Positions 43,117 through 51,939 of a DNA stretch of 64,000 nt are shown here, piece by piece. The notes under the pieces are model-generated. The model was not told the DNA's origin, did not search any database, and saw nothing but the letters and a program-made list of their open reading frames with translations. The number at the start of each line of letters is the position of its first letter. Positions within the stretch are counted from its first letter, which is position 1. Source of the DNA: Deinococcus koreensis (GTDB taxonomy: Bacteria; Deinococcota; Deinococci; Deinococcales; Deinococcaceae); assembly GCF_002901445.1 (NCBI RefSeq), contig NZ_PPPD01000003.1, forward strand, positions 62,001 through 126,000. Direction: 5' to 3'. Position numbers and translations under genes: made by a program.

Positions 43117-45061
43117 CGGCCACCTCCTTCGCCTTCAGGGCCGGGTCGAGCCCGGGGTCGTGCAGGAAGCAGCGGACGGTATGGGCCTCGCCGACCGTGT
43201 AGGTCTGCAGCGGCCGCACGTCGCACACGCCGGGCATCCGCCGGTCGCAGCGCTCGAAGAAGGGGCAGCCCACGGTCTCCTCGCTGAGCGCGGGCGGGCG
43301 GCCGGCGATGCCGCTGCGGCGCTCGCGGGGGCCGGTCATGGGCGGGAAGGCGGTCATCAGGCGCCGGGTGTAGGGGTGGGCCGGCTGGGCGTACAGCTCG
43401 TGCGCGGGGGCCAGCTCCACCAGTTCGCCGGCGTACATGATCGCCACGCGGTCGCTCATCTCGACCAGCAGCGACAGGTCGTGGGTGATGAACACGATGG
43501 CAATGCCCAGCCGCTGCCTGACCTCGCTCAGCTCCTGCAGGATCTGGCGCTGCACGACCACGTCCAGCGCGGTGGTCGGTTCGTCCATGATCATCAGCCT
43601 GGGCTCCAGCGCCAGGGCCATGGCGATCGCCACCCGCTGGCGCATCCCGCCCGACAGCTCGTGCGGATAGGCGTCCAGCGCCGACTCGCGGATGCCCACC
43701 AGGGCGAAGAGTTCGCGTGCGCGGGAGTCCAGCGCGGCCCTGTCCGGGCGGCCGTGAGCCTGGATGGCGTCATAAATCTGGTTCCGCACCCGCAAGACCG
43801 GGTTGAGCACGTTCATGGACGCCTGAAAGACCACCGAATAGTCGCGCCAGCGCACCTGCCGCAGCGCCTCCGGGCTGAGGCTCAGCAGGTCGTGGCCGGC
43901 GAGCTGAACCGTGCCGCCCAGCACCCGGCCGGGCGGGTCGAGCAGCCGGGCGGCCGCCAGCGCCAGCGTGCTCTTGCCGCAGCCCGACTCGCCCGCGATG
44001 CCCACGAACTCGCCGGGCTGCACGTCCAGCGAGACGTCCCGCACGGCCTTCACGGTGCCGCGAGGCGTGACGTAGCCGACCTCGAAGTCGCGGATCGAGA
44101 GCACGGTACCGGGGGCTGGAGGAGCGCCCTGGGTCGCCTGGGCCGGAGTCAGCCCACGCGCCCTCCCTGGCAGGCCGGCCCGCAGCCGGGGGTTGCTGAT
44201 CTCGTCGACCGCGAAGTTGAGCAGCGCGAAGGCCGTGCCCAGCAGCGCGATTCCCAGGCCCGGCGCGGCGACCCACCACCACGCGCCCTGCAGCAGCGCG
44301 CTCTTGGCCTGCGCCCAGTACAGCATGGTGCCCCAGGTGACCAGCGACACGTCGCCCACGCCGATAAAGGAGAGCCCGGCCTCGGAGAGCACCGCATACA
44401 GCGCCGCGCCGAAGAAGTTCGCGGCGATCAGGCCCGCCATGTTGGGCAGCAGCTCGCGGAAGATGATGTGCCCGGTGCCCTCGCCCGACGCCCGCGCCGC
44501 CAGGATGAAGTCGCGCTGCGCGAGCGCCATGGCCTGTGACCGCAGCACCCGCGCGCCCCAGGCCCAGCCGGTGAGCGAGATCACCAGGATGACCGGCCAC
44601 ACGCCGCCGCCGCGCAGGAAGGCGCTCGCCACGATCACCAGCGGCAGCCCTGGCAGCACCAGAAACACGTTGATGACGGCGTTGATGATCTCATCGACCC
44701 AGCCGCCCAGCAGCGCCGCCGCCAGCCCCAGGGCCACGCTGAGCACCGTGGCGATCACACCCGCCACCGAGCCCACCAGCAGGGTCAGGCGGGCGCCGTA
44801 CAGGAGCTGCGCGAACAGATCCTGCCCGACCGCCGAGGTGCCCAGCGGATGCGCTGCCGAGGGTCGCAGCCAGGAGTCGAAGGCCAGCGCGGTCGGGTCG
44901 TAGCGGGTCAGCAGCGGCGCGAACAGCCCCATGACCAGAAAGACCAGCAGCAGGCCGACACCGATCAGGGTGCGTGGCTGGCTCCTGAGGGTTCTGAGCG
45001 CCGGGCCGACCAGACTGGACATTCCCGGACGCACGGAGGGAGCGGTCTGGATGACGGTCAC
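43094..45061 (-). CDS. Fused ABC permease (OppC-like) and ATPase (OppD-like)
   Basis: 655 residues in one open frame. Residues 1-about 305 are an OppC-type permease with six membrane segments and the coupling motif region RASGEGTGHIIFRELLPNM. Residues about 325-640 are an OppD-type ATPase: Walker A GESGCGKST, signature LSGGMRQRVAIAMAL, Walker B MDEPTTALDVV, and the C-terminal Cys-rich oligopeptide motif GCPFFERCDRRMPGVC. In most operons these are separate genes. GTG start 45061 overlaps the OppB-like stop. No frameshift is needed to read through the join. Confidence 0.9.
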   Translation of the reverse strand: MTVIQTAPSVRPGMSSLVGPALRTLRSQPRTLIGVGLLLVFLVMGLFAPLLTRYDPTALAFDSWLRPSAAHPLGTSAVGQDLFAQLLYGARLTLLVGSVAGVIATVLSVALGLAAALLGGWVDEIINAVINVFLVLPGLPLVIVASAFLRGGGVWPVILVISLTGWAWGARVLRSQAMALAQRDFILAARASGEGTGHIIFRELLPNMAGLIAANFFGAALYAVLSEAGLSFIGVGDVSLVTWGTMLYWAQAKSALLQGAWWWVAAPGLGIALLGTAFALLNFAVDEISNPRLRAGLPGRARGLTPAQATQGAPPAPGTVLSIRDFEVGYVTPRGTVKAVRDVSLDVQPGEFVGIAGESGCGKSTLALAAARLLDPPGRVLGGTVQLAGHDLLSLSPEALRQVRWRDYSVVFQASMNVLNPVLRVRNQIYDAIQAHGRPDRAALDSRARELFALVGIRESALDAYPHELSGGMRQRVAIAMALALEPRLMIMDEPTTALDVVVQRQILQELSEVRQRLGIAIVFITHDLSLLVEMSDRVAIMYAGELVELAPAHELYAQPAHPYTRRLMTAFPPMTGPRERRSGIAGRPPALSEETVGCPFFERCDRRMPGVCDVRPLQTYTVGEAHTVRCFLHDPGLDPALKAKEVAGVPSVPN

Positions 45062-46044
45062 GCCCGCCCCGAACGGGTGCGCGGATCGAGCACCGTGACC
45101 AGGATGTCCACCAGGAAGTTGGCCACGAGCACGGCGAAGGCGATGATGAAAAAGAGGCCCTGCATGAGCGGGTAGTCCAGATTGACCACCGACTGGTACA
45201 GCGCGTAGCCCAGGCCGGGATAGGAGAACACCAGCTCGGTCAGGATCGCGCCGCCCACCACGAAGCCCAGCGCCATGCCGAACGAGGTCAGGCTGGGCAG
45301 CAGGGCATTCCTCATCACGTAGTGGGTCAGGATGCGCCGCTCGCTCAGGCCCTTGGCGCGCGCCAGGGCGATGTAGTCCTCACCCGTGATGGTGATGACG
45401 TTGTTCCGCATGGTGAGCAGCCAGCCCCCCACCGACGTGACCAGGATGGTCGCTCCCGGCAAGACCGCGTGCCGCAGCACCGAGGCCCACCACGGCGGGC
45501 TGAAGGTGGGGCCGGGAAAGGGATCGACCGCGCCGCTCAGGGGAAACCACCTCAGCAGGAAGGCGAACACGTACAGGATCAGCAGGGCGAACCAGAAGTA
45601 CGGCATGGAGTTCAGGAACAGGGCCACCGGGGTCAGGGCGTCGGCCAGCCGCGAGCCGCGTTTCCAGCCGCTGTACAGGCCCAGCGCGGAGCCGATGACG
45701 AAGGACAGGACGGTGGTGATCCCGATGAGGCCCAGCGTCCAGGGCAGGGCGCGGGCCACCACCTCGGTCACGGTGCTGGGAAAGAGGCTGATCGAGCGGC
45801 CGAAGTTCCCCGAAAACAGCTGGCCCAGGTACGCCAGGTACTGCGACAGCGCACTGCCCTGGTCGTTCAGGCCGTAGGCGATCTTCAGGGCGTCCACGGC
45901 GGCCACGTCCAGCCGGCCCTGGTATTTGGCGAGCATCACGCTCACGGGGTCGCCCGGCACCAGCCGGGGCAGCACGAAGTTCAAGGTGGCCGCCACCCAG
46001 AGGGTCAGCAGCAGGATCACGAGTTTGCGCGTCAGGTACGCCAC
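45058..46044 (-). CDS. Oligopeptide-type ABC transporter permease (OppB/DppB-like)
   Basis: 328 residues with six membrane segments, first at residues 9-27 after LTRKLVIL, and the coupling motif region YIALARAKGLSERRILTHYV ahead of the EAA loop. GTG start at 46044 has GGAGGTGAACC before it. It follows the binding-protein gene after a strong hairpin. Confidence 0.9.
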   Translation of the reverse strand: MAYLTRKLVILLLTLWVAATLNFVLPRLVPGDPVSVMLAKYQGRLDVAAVDALKIAYGLNDQGSALSQYLAYLGQLFSGNFGRSISLFPSTVTEVVARALPWTLGLIGITTVLSFVIGSALGLYSGWKRGSRLADALTPVALFLNSMPYFWFALLILYVFAFLLRWFPLSGAVDPFPGPTFSPPWWASVLRHAVLPGATILVTSVGGWLLTMRNNVITITGEDYIALARAKGLSERRILTHYVMRNALLPSLTSFGMALGFVVGGAILTELVFSYPGLGYALYQSVVNLDYPLMQGLFFIIAFAVLVANFLVDILVTVLDPRTRSGRA

Positions 46045-46078
46045 GGTTCACCTCCAGCGCGGGGGCGCGAAACGACGG

Positions 46079-46126
46079 GGGAGGCGGCCCGGACGACGCG
46101 GTGCCGTCCAGCGCGGGCCGCCTCCC
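46079..46126 (-). terminator. Large hairpin after the binding-protein gene
   Basis: Arms 46079-46091 and 46114-46126 pair perfectly over 13 GC-rich bases; the loop contains a further 5-bp stem. It lies 10 bases after the binding-protein stop and before the permease, a typical place for partial termination or mRNA 3'-end protection that raises binding-protein levels. Confidence 0.6.
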
Positions 46127-46136
46127 ACCACCTGGA

Positions 46137-47771
46137 CTACTTGGGTTTGACGTTCAGGTACAGCAGCCGGGCGCCGGGCGCGTCGTCGGGCGAGGCGTCG
46201 TTATACGGGTTCTGGGGGCTGGGAAAGCCGGTGAAGCGGCTGGTGTGGTACAGCCCGAACTGCGTGCGGTCGGTCAGCGGCACCCAGGGCATGTCCTTGA
46301 GGACGGTGGTGATGATGGTGCTCATGGCCTTTTTCTGGGCGGCCGTGTCGCTGGTCGAGCGGAAGGAAGCCAGCGCCTTGGTGATCGCCGGGTTGGTGTA
46401 GCGCGAGAGGTTGCTGGGCGCCGTCTTGCCCACCGGCGCGCTGAAATCGGGGTTGAAGGCGGCGTTGAAGGTGTAGTACGGCGTCGCGCCGTTGCCCCAG
46501 CCCCAGCTGACCCCCATGTCGTAGGTGCCGGTCTGCAGGCCGCCCGAGTAGCTGCCCCAGGCCTGCTGGTCGATGGTCGTGGCGATGCCCACCTTCTTCA
46601 GGTCGTCGCCCACGACCTGCGCCATGGTGATGAAATCCGTCCAGCCCGCGCCCACCAGGATCTTGAAGGCGGGCAGGGGCTTGCCGTCCTTGCCGAGCCG
46701 GCGGCCCTGGGCGTCTTTCTTGTACCCGGCAGCGGTTAATGCGGCGTCGGCGGCGGCCGTGTCGTATTTGGGCAGCAGGGCCCTGGCGCTGTCGGGCAGC
46801 CACTGGGCCTGCTGGCCGGGCATGATGGCCGAGGCGCTGGCGGCGGGCACGGCCCCCGCATAGGCCTTCTGGGCCACGTTCTGGGTGTTGATGGCCCCGG
46901 CGACCGCGCGGCGGAAGGCCGGGTCGTTCATGGGCGCCTTGACCGTGTTGAAGTACAGGAAGTTGATGTTGTTGGTGGGCCACCAGTACACGTTGTCCTT
47001 GCCCTTGGCCGCGAAACCCTTGGGATCGGAGATGCCCACGTAGCCGAAATCCACCTCGCCGCTGAGCAGCTTGAGCAGCGCGGCGTCGTTGGAACTCGTC
47101 GCCAGCCAGACCACCGCGTCCACGGCGGGCTTGTCGGGCATCCAGTAGGACTTGTTCTTGAGTACCCGCAGCGCCTGCTGGCTGTAGGAGTCGAACACGA
47201 AGGGCCCGGTCGCCACCGGCTTCTGGTTGGTGAAGGTCAGCGGGTCTTTCACGTCCTTCCAGATGTGCTGCGGCACGATGGGCGTATTCGCCAGGTAGGC
47301 GAAGACCGGCGTGTTGGGCGCGCTGAAGCTGAAGGTCAGGGTGTTCCCGCTGGCCTTGACGCTCGTCAGGCCGCTCTTCCAGATGCCCGTGGTGTCCAGC
47401 GCCGGGAACTGCTTGAGGTAGTTGAAGGTGAAGGCCGCGTCGGCGGCGCTGAAGGCCTGTCCGTCGTTCCACTTCACGCCCCCGCGGGTGGTCACGGTCA
47501 GGGTCTTGTTGTCGGCGCTCCACTTGGAGGCAGTGCCCAGCACGGGCGTGACCTTGCCGTCGATGGAATTGACGTAGAACAGCGTTTCGTAGATGGCCGA
47601 GTTGGTGGGCAGCAGGTGCTGGTCGCCCGGCAGGAAGGGGTTGAGGTTGTGCGAGCCCCACTGGGTCGGGCGCACGACGGTGAACGTACTGCCCTGCGCC
47701 TGCGCGGCGGGGCTGATGGCGGCGAGGGCGAGGGTCAGCAGGGCCAGCGGGCTGAGCAGGTTCCTCTTCAT
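46137..47771 (-). CDS. ABC transporter substrate-binding protein, family 5 (oligosaccharide/oligopeptide)
   Basis: 544 residues; signal peptide MKRNLLSPLALLTLALAAIS ending near AQAQ. The body is SBP_bac_5: an opening STFTVVRPTQWGSHNLNPF, GGVKWNDGQAFSAADAAFTF (family signature), and a C-terminal lobe with LTDRTQFGLYHTSRFTGF. AAGGAG is well placed before the ATG at 47771. Family 5 proteins beside GH4/GH20 genes usually bind oligosaccharides rather than peptides, so chito- or related oligosaccharides are the likely ligand (inference). Confidence 0.9.
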   Translation of the reverse strand: MKRNLLSPLALLTLALAAISPAAQAQGSTFTVVRPTQWGSHNLNPFLPGDQHLLPTNSAIYETLFYVNSIDGKVTPVLGTASKWSADNKTLTVTTRGGVKWNDGQAFSAADAAFTFNYLKQFPALDTTGIWKSGLTSVKASGNTLTFSFSAPNTPVFAYLANTPIVPQHIWKDVKDPLTFTNQKPVATGPFVFDSYSQQALRVLKNKSYWMPDKPAVDAVVWLATSSNDAALLKLLSGEVDFGYVGISDPKGFAAKGKDNVYWWPTNNINFLYFNTVKAPMNDPAFRRAVAGAINTQNVAQKAYAGAVPAASASAIMPGQQAQWLPDSARALLPKYDTAAADAALTAAGYKKDAQGRRLGKDGKPLPAFKILVGAGWTDFITMAQVVGDDLKKVGIATTIDQQAWGSYSGGLQTGTYDMGVSWGWGNGATPYYTFNAAFNPDFSAPVGKTAPSNLSRYTNPAITKALASFRSTSDTAAQKKAMSTIITTVLKDMPWVPLTDRTQFGLYHTSRFTGFPSPQNPYNDASPDDAPGARLLYLNVKPK

Positions 47772-47899
47772 GCGGTGCTCCTTGTGCCCGGCGGCGAGGC
47801 CGGGGGCGCGCCTTGGGCGCAGGGGGAAGGTGGGGGGTCGCCGGGTCGGGGGCACGGGGCGGGCGCTGGTCGGCCTCACCCCGGAGCAGGGGGCAGGGG

Positions 47900-48898
47900 T
47901 CAGGGTGGAGCGGTCGAATCGCGTCGGATCAGCTGCGGCTGCAGGGCCACGGGTTCGCCGGTGGCGCCCGACAGCAGGTGCACGGCCAGAGCGGCCGCCG
48001 CCGCGCCCATCTCGTAGGCCGGCTGCCGGATGCTCGACAGGGGCGGATACAGCAGCGCGGCCAGCGGGGTGTCGTCGAAACCGATCACGGCCACGTCGTC
48101 CGGCACCCGGCGCCCCGCCGCGCGCAGCGCCCGCAGCACGCCAGCGGCCATCAGGTCGCCGGCCGCGAACACACCGTCCAGCGGGCCGGCCAGCAGGGTA
48201 TGGGCCGCCGCCTCGCCAGACTCGACCGAATAGTCGCCCGCCACGCGGCGGTACTCCAGGCCACGCGCGCGCAGCGCCCCCGCGAAGCCGCGTTCCCGGT
48301 CAGCCGATTCGCGGCCATACCCGGCCACGAACGACAGTTCACGCCCCCCGCCGCGCAGCAGTTCCTCGGCTGCCAGCCGCCCGCCCGCCTCGTTGTCCAG
48401 TTCGACCCGCCAGGGCAGGCCGGCCTGTTCCGGCGCGATATGCACCCAGGGCGCCTGCCGCTGCCTGGGAAGCGCCTCGCCCGCCAGCGAGTTGATCACG
48501 ATGCCGCCGTCCACGGCGTAGCGCAGCAGGTGCCCGGCGGCACCCAGTTCGGTCTGCAGGTCGTCGTGGCTGGAGGCCAGCAGCACGCGCATCCCGTGGC
48601 CGGCCAGGAAGTCCTCTGCGCCGTTCAGCATCAGGCCGTAGAGCGGAAAGCTGATGTTCGGCATGATCAGGCCCATCAGGTAGCTGCGCCCGGTGACCAG
48701 ATTGCGTCCCAGCGGGCTGGGTTCGTAACCCAGCGCGGCGGCGCACTCCAGCACCCGCTGACGGGTCTCCGGACTCACCGAGGCCTCGTTGTTGAACACC
48801 CGCGACACCGTGGCGATCGACACGCCGCTCTGCCGCGCGACCTCGCGGATTCCGGCGGAGCGTGCCTGGGGTTCGGCGGGAGCGGTCGCGGGCAGCAC
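47900..48898 (-). CDS. LacI family transcriptional regulator
   Basis: 332 residues. HTH at the N-terminus: IREVARQSGVSIATVSRVFN with the hinge GYEPSPLGRNL, followed by a periplasmic-binding-like effector domain ending VIGFDDTPLAALLYPPLSSI. The GTG at 48898 is chosen because GAGGTG is correctly spaced and the HTH begins shortly after; a longer frame begins at 49027. It is the first gene upstream of the oligosaccharide transporter on the same strand and very probably represses that operon. Confidence 0.9.
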   Translation of the reverse strand: MLPATAPAEPQARSAGIREVARQSGVSIATVSRVFNNEASVSPETRQRVLECAAALGYEPSPLGRNLVTGRSYLMGLIMPNISFPLYGLMLNGAEDFLAGHGMRVLLASSHDDLQTELGAAGHLLRYAVDGGIVINSLAGEALPRQRQAPWVHIAPEQAGLPWRVELDNEAGGRLAAEELLRGGGRELSFVAGYGRESADRERGFAGALRARGLEYRRVAGDYSVESGEAAAHTLLAGPLDGVFAAGDLMAAGVLRALRAAGRRVPDDVAVIGFDDTPLAALLYPPLSSIRQPAYEMGAAAAALAVHLLSGATGEPVALQPQLIRRDSTAPP

Positions 48899-48969
48899 GG
48901 AGCACCTCGGGAGAGTGGGCAGAGCGGGCCGGTGGACGCTGCACGGCGCCTCCCGAGGGTCGGGAGGGA

Positions 48970-48984
48970 TGAAAACGTTACATC
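48970..48984. promoter_or_regulatory. Candidate LacI-family operator
   Basis: TGAAAACGTTACAT has the central AACGTT and partial dyad symmetry typical of LacI/GalR-family operators. It lies about 75 bases before the regulator start, so autoregulation is plausible. Confidence 0.4.
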
Positions 48985-49130
48985 TGTGTGTGAGTCGAGG
49001 GTAGCCGAGCAGCCGTAGCGCTGTCAAGCGGCCGGGTCACGACCGGCCCAGGAGCCCCGCCGAACTGGCCCGCTCCCTGGGAAGGCGGCTATGCGTTGCC
49101 TATCGATGTGCTGTGGACAGGGACACATGA

Positions 49131-49167
49131 CCAACGCCCCCGAAGAGGAATTCTCCAGGGGCGTTGG
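49131..49167. terminator. Strong intrinsic-terminator-like hairpin
   Basis: CCAACGCCCC (49131-49140) pairs perfectly with GGGGCGTTGG (49158-49167); an inner partial GAGGAATTCTC palindrome extends the stem. It separates the small gene at 49286-49489 (minus) from lacI. No long T-run is present. Confidence 0.6.
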
Positions 49168-49285
49168 GCTCCGGCTTAGGCCAACCGCTCAGATGAGCGG
49201 CCACGGAGCGGGATTGGTGAGTCCGCCGGATGCAGTCTCCCCGACTGGTCGGCTCGGTCAGAACTCCTCAGGCGGGGGCGGGGCG

Positions 49286-49489
49286 TTACCTCAGCCGGGT
49301 CACGCCCACGCAGCGGTGGCCCTGGTGATCGAAGTAGGTCTTGCCGATCCGGTAGGTACCGGGGTATCCGGTCAGCTCGACCTCGCAGAACTCCGCCGGC
49401 CGGGCGTCGCTCTTGCGGATATGAATGTGCTGGATCAGGTCGCCGTTGAGCGAGGCGCCGATGGGGTCAATTTTAGGGAATCTCAACAT
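49286..49489 (-). CDS. Small hypothetical protein, 67 aa
   Basis: Not recognised. The composition looks like a real small beta-rich protein (ELTGYPGTYRIGKTYFDHQG) and TATACT lies 8 bases before the ATG at 49489 without a Shine-Dalgarno, fitting a leaderless or very short-leader gene. A terminator-like hairpin follows. One Cys in AEFCEVE and one near the end (RCVGV). Confidence 0.55.
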   Translation of the reverse strand: MLRFPKIDPIGASLNGDLIQHIHIRKSDARPAEFCEVELTGYPGTYRIGKTYFDHQGHRCVGVTRLR

Positions 49490-49621
49490 AGCCCGTCAGT
49501 ATACGCCTCCACGCGCCGGCCCCGCTGACCTGTGTTGCGTTTCCCCCTGTGTCGCGTTTTCCAGGGCCGCCGGGCCCGGGAGGCCGAGCCAGCGGGAAGT
49601 CAGAGTATCCCCAGTGCGTTC

Positions 49622-51484
49622 TCAGCGGCGGACGATCACCGGAGCCATGCCCTTTTTCAGGGAGATGGCCTGGGTCGTCGTCCTGCCCCTGGCCGTGACC
49701 GTGAGCCGGTAGTCGCCCAGGAAGCCGCGCGTGCGGTACTGCCCGGCCGCGTCGCTGGTGCCGCTGGCGTTCGTCCACCACCGCTTGAAGACCAGATCCT
49801 TGAAGGCCTGTCCGCTGGGTTTGATGCTCCAGTCCTGACGGTACAGGGCGGCCTGGGGCAACCAGTGCTGGCCTTCCCAGAAGCCCCACATCATGAAGCT
49901 GCTGACCTGTGGGGTGGAGAAGGCCACGGTCAGGAAATCGCGCAGGTAGTCGGCCTGCAGGGCCTCGCCCGGCACGTTCACATCGAATTCGGTGATGGCG
50001 AGCGGCAGGCCCAGGGCCCCGAACTCTCCCAGCCGGCGGTACAGCTCGTCGGGCGGGGTGAGCTGGTAGCCGAAGTGGCCCTGCAGCCCGATCCCCTCCA
50101 GCGGCGCGCCCAGCGCCTGCATCCGTTTCAGGATACGGGTGAATTCCACGTCCAGATCGCCCTCGCCCAGGTTGCCGTAGTCGTTGATGAACATCCGGGC
50201 GGCAGGGTCGAGCTGTTTGGCGCGCCGGAGCTGCGCCGCCATCTCGTCCTCGCCCAGCACCTGCGAGAGCCGCTTGTTGGCGCTGGGCTCGTTGATCACG
50301 TCCCACTCGACGATCTGGCCCTTCGTGGCCCCCAGGATGTCGATGAAGTGCTGGTCGATCCGCGCCCTCAGGGCGGCCGGATTGCTGAACAGCGGGGGCA
50401 CGTCGGTGGGCAGGCAGTAGTCCTCCGCGCAGGGCCACAGCAGGTTGTGCCCGCGAACCGGAATGCCTTTGGCCTTGAAGAACTGCAGGGCCTTCAGGGC
50501 GTCCGGGCGCTGGCTGCCGGGCCAGCCGCCCTCCCACACGGGCCATTTCAGCGCGTTGCCCAGCACCACGCGGTTGAACAGCGTGGGAATGAGCTGCTGG
50601 TACTTCTGCCCGTCGGGGCTGTTCTCGAAGAGGCGTTCGACGGCCACCTCGCTGCCGAAGGGGAAGGCGTGCCGCCGCATCTCCAGCTTCACCGTGGCGC
50701 CCGCGATGGGCGCTCCAGTGGCGTCCTGCACCCTGACCTGCAGGTCGGCCTTGCGGAGCTTCTCGATCCGGGCGGCGGCGGCGGCGCGCCAGGGGGCGTC
50801 CGGCTCGCGCCCGGCGTAGCTGAAGCCCGCGAAGGGCAGGGCGCCCACGGTCTGGCCCTTCGCGTAGTTCTTCAGGACGATGCCGCCCACCTCGAAGCTC
50901 TGGTTCGGGTAGCCCAGGCGGAAGCGGGCGGCCCCGCCCCCCGCCGGATAGGCCAGCGCGGCCTTGAAGGGCACGCTGTACAGCGTCCACTGGGACGTCA
51001 GGCTGAGCGCCACGCTCACGGACTTCTGGTAGCCCTCGCCCGCCTGCTCGAACACGAACTCCGTGCGGGCCGGGGCGCTGGAGGTGCTGCGGGCCCAGAA
51101 CTGCACCAGCAGCACGTCGTCCTGGGCGATCGGCGTGCGGCTGGTGGCCGAGAGCTGCTCGTCGTAGGGCGTCGCGAAGGGCCCGGTGCCCGTGATGCGC
51201 CGCGCCTGGGTGAACCCGGGCCCCTGTACGGTCACCGTCTCGATCTTCAGCGACGGGCCCGAGTCCCGCGCGAAGGCCGCCGCAGGGTCGGCACCCAGCA
51301 CGTCGGTGCCTCCGGCGGGGATGGACGCGGCGGCCTCCGCCCCGATGGCGCCGGACTGGGCGGTCGGGGCGTCGGCGGCCGGGCCGGAACAGGCGGCCAG
51401 CGACCCTGGAGCGAGCAGGCTGAGGGTGACCATCCAACGATGGGGCCAACGGTGCGGCCAGCGGTGGAGAACGGTGCGTGACAT
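49622..51484 (-). CDS. GH10 endo-1,4-beta-xylanase-like lipoprotein
   Basis: 620 residues. N-terminal lipoprotein signal ends LAAC (Cys32), after a duplicated WPHR stretch encoded by short tandem repeats. Residues about 75-215 resemble a carbohydrate-binding beta-sandwich; the GH10 barrel follows (RGHNLLWP at 344-351). Acid/base Glu399 in VINEP and nucleophile Glu499 in ITEFD are both present, so the enzyme should be active on xylan or a related beta-1,4-glycan at the cell surface. A short beta-domain closes the protein. The ATG at 51484 is chosen from the signal peptide. Confidence 0.9.
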   Translation of the reverse strand: MSRTVLHRWPHRWPHRWMVTLSLLAPGSLAACSGPAADAPTAQSGAIGAEAAASIPAGGTDVLGADPAAAFARDSGPSLKIETVTVQGPGFTQARRITGTGPFATPYDEQLSATSRTPIAQDDVLLVQFWARSTSSAPARTEFVFEQAGEGYQKSVSVALSLTSQWTLYSVPFKAALAYPAGGGAARFRLGYPNQSFEVGGIVLKNYAKGQTVGALPFAGFSYAGREPDAPWRAAAAARIEKLRKADLQVRVQDATGAPIAGATVKLEMRRHAFPFGSEVAVERLFENSPDGQKYQQLIPTLFNRVVLGNALKWPVWEGGWPGSQRPDALKALQFFKAKGIPVRGHNLLWPCAEDYCLPTDVPPLFSNPAALRARIDQHFIDILGATKGQIVEWDVINEPSANKRLSQVLGEDEMAAQLRRAKQLDPAARMFINDYGNLGEGDLDVEFTRILKRMQALGAPLEGIGLQGHFGYQLTPPDELYRRLGEFGALGLPLAITEFDVNVPGEALQADYLRDFLTVAFSTPQVSSFMMWGFWEGQHWLPQAALYRQDWSIKPSGQAFKDLVFKRWWTNASGTSDAAGQYRTRGFLGDYRLTVTARGRTTTQAISLKKGMAPVIVRR

Positions 51485-51939
51485 GGCGCTCCTCTGTGGC
51501 GGGCGGGCCGGAGGCGGCCGGCAAGAGCGGCAGGCCGCCCCCTCCCGCCCCGGGCGCGGTGTGCGTGCGGTGGCCCGTGCCCGTCGCCGCACGGCTGGAC
51601 GGCTCTGAAGTCCACCCGCGGTGGACGTACGCACAATCATCCCAGCGTCACATTTGAGTTGTCCGAGAGTTGATTGAGAGGGAGTCTGCGCCTCGCCGGG
51701 TCGAGGTTCGAGATGGGAGACGCCGCTCAGTCTCACGCAGCAGCCATTCCATCGGTGGACACGGCGACGATTTCAGTGCAGAGTTCGAACTCCATCCCAG
51801 GTTTCATCCACCTGCGCCCGGCTCATCTGATTCAGGTTGTAAGGGAAGATACAGGGCGGGACACCGGAGGCTGCGGCACTGTGGACGGTTTCGGACAGGC
51901 GGATCCGACCAGACGATCCTGCCCGGTCCGGCCGACACG
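51485..51939. other. Intergenic region upstream of the xylanase gene
   Basis: About 455 bases with no supported gene. It holds the palindrome at 51610-51626 and otherwise no repeat or hairpin of note. Confidence 0.45.
51610..51626. promoter_or_regulatory. Perfect palindrome GTCCACC-CGC-GGTGGAC upstream of the xylanase gene
   Basis: Seven-base arms with a three-base centre, about 125 bases before the xylanase start. It has the form of an operator; the regulator is unknown. Confidence 0.4.

Larger units (their letters stand above)
48899..49285. other. Intergenic region upstream of lacI-type gene
   Basis: Contains a probable LacI-family operator (48970-48984) and a strong hairpin (49131-49167). 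No gene is supported otherwise. Confidence 0.5.
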
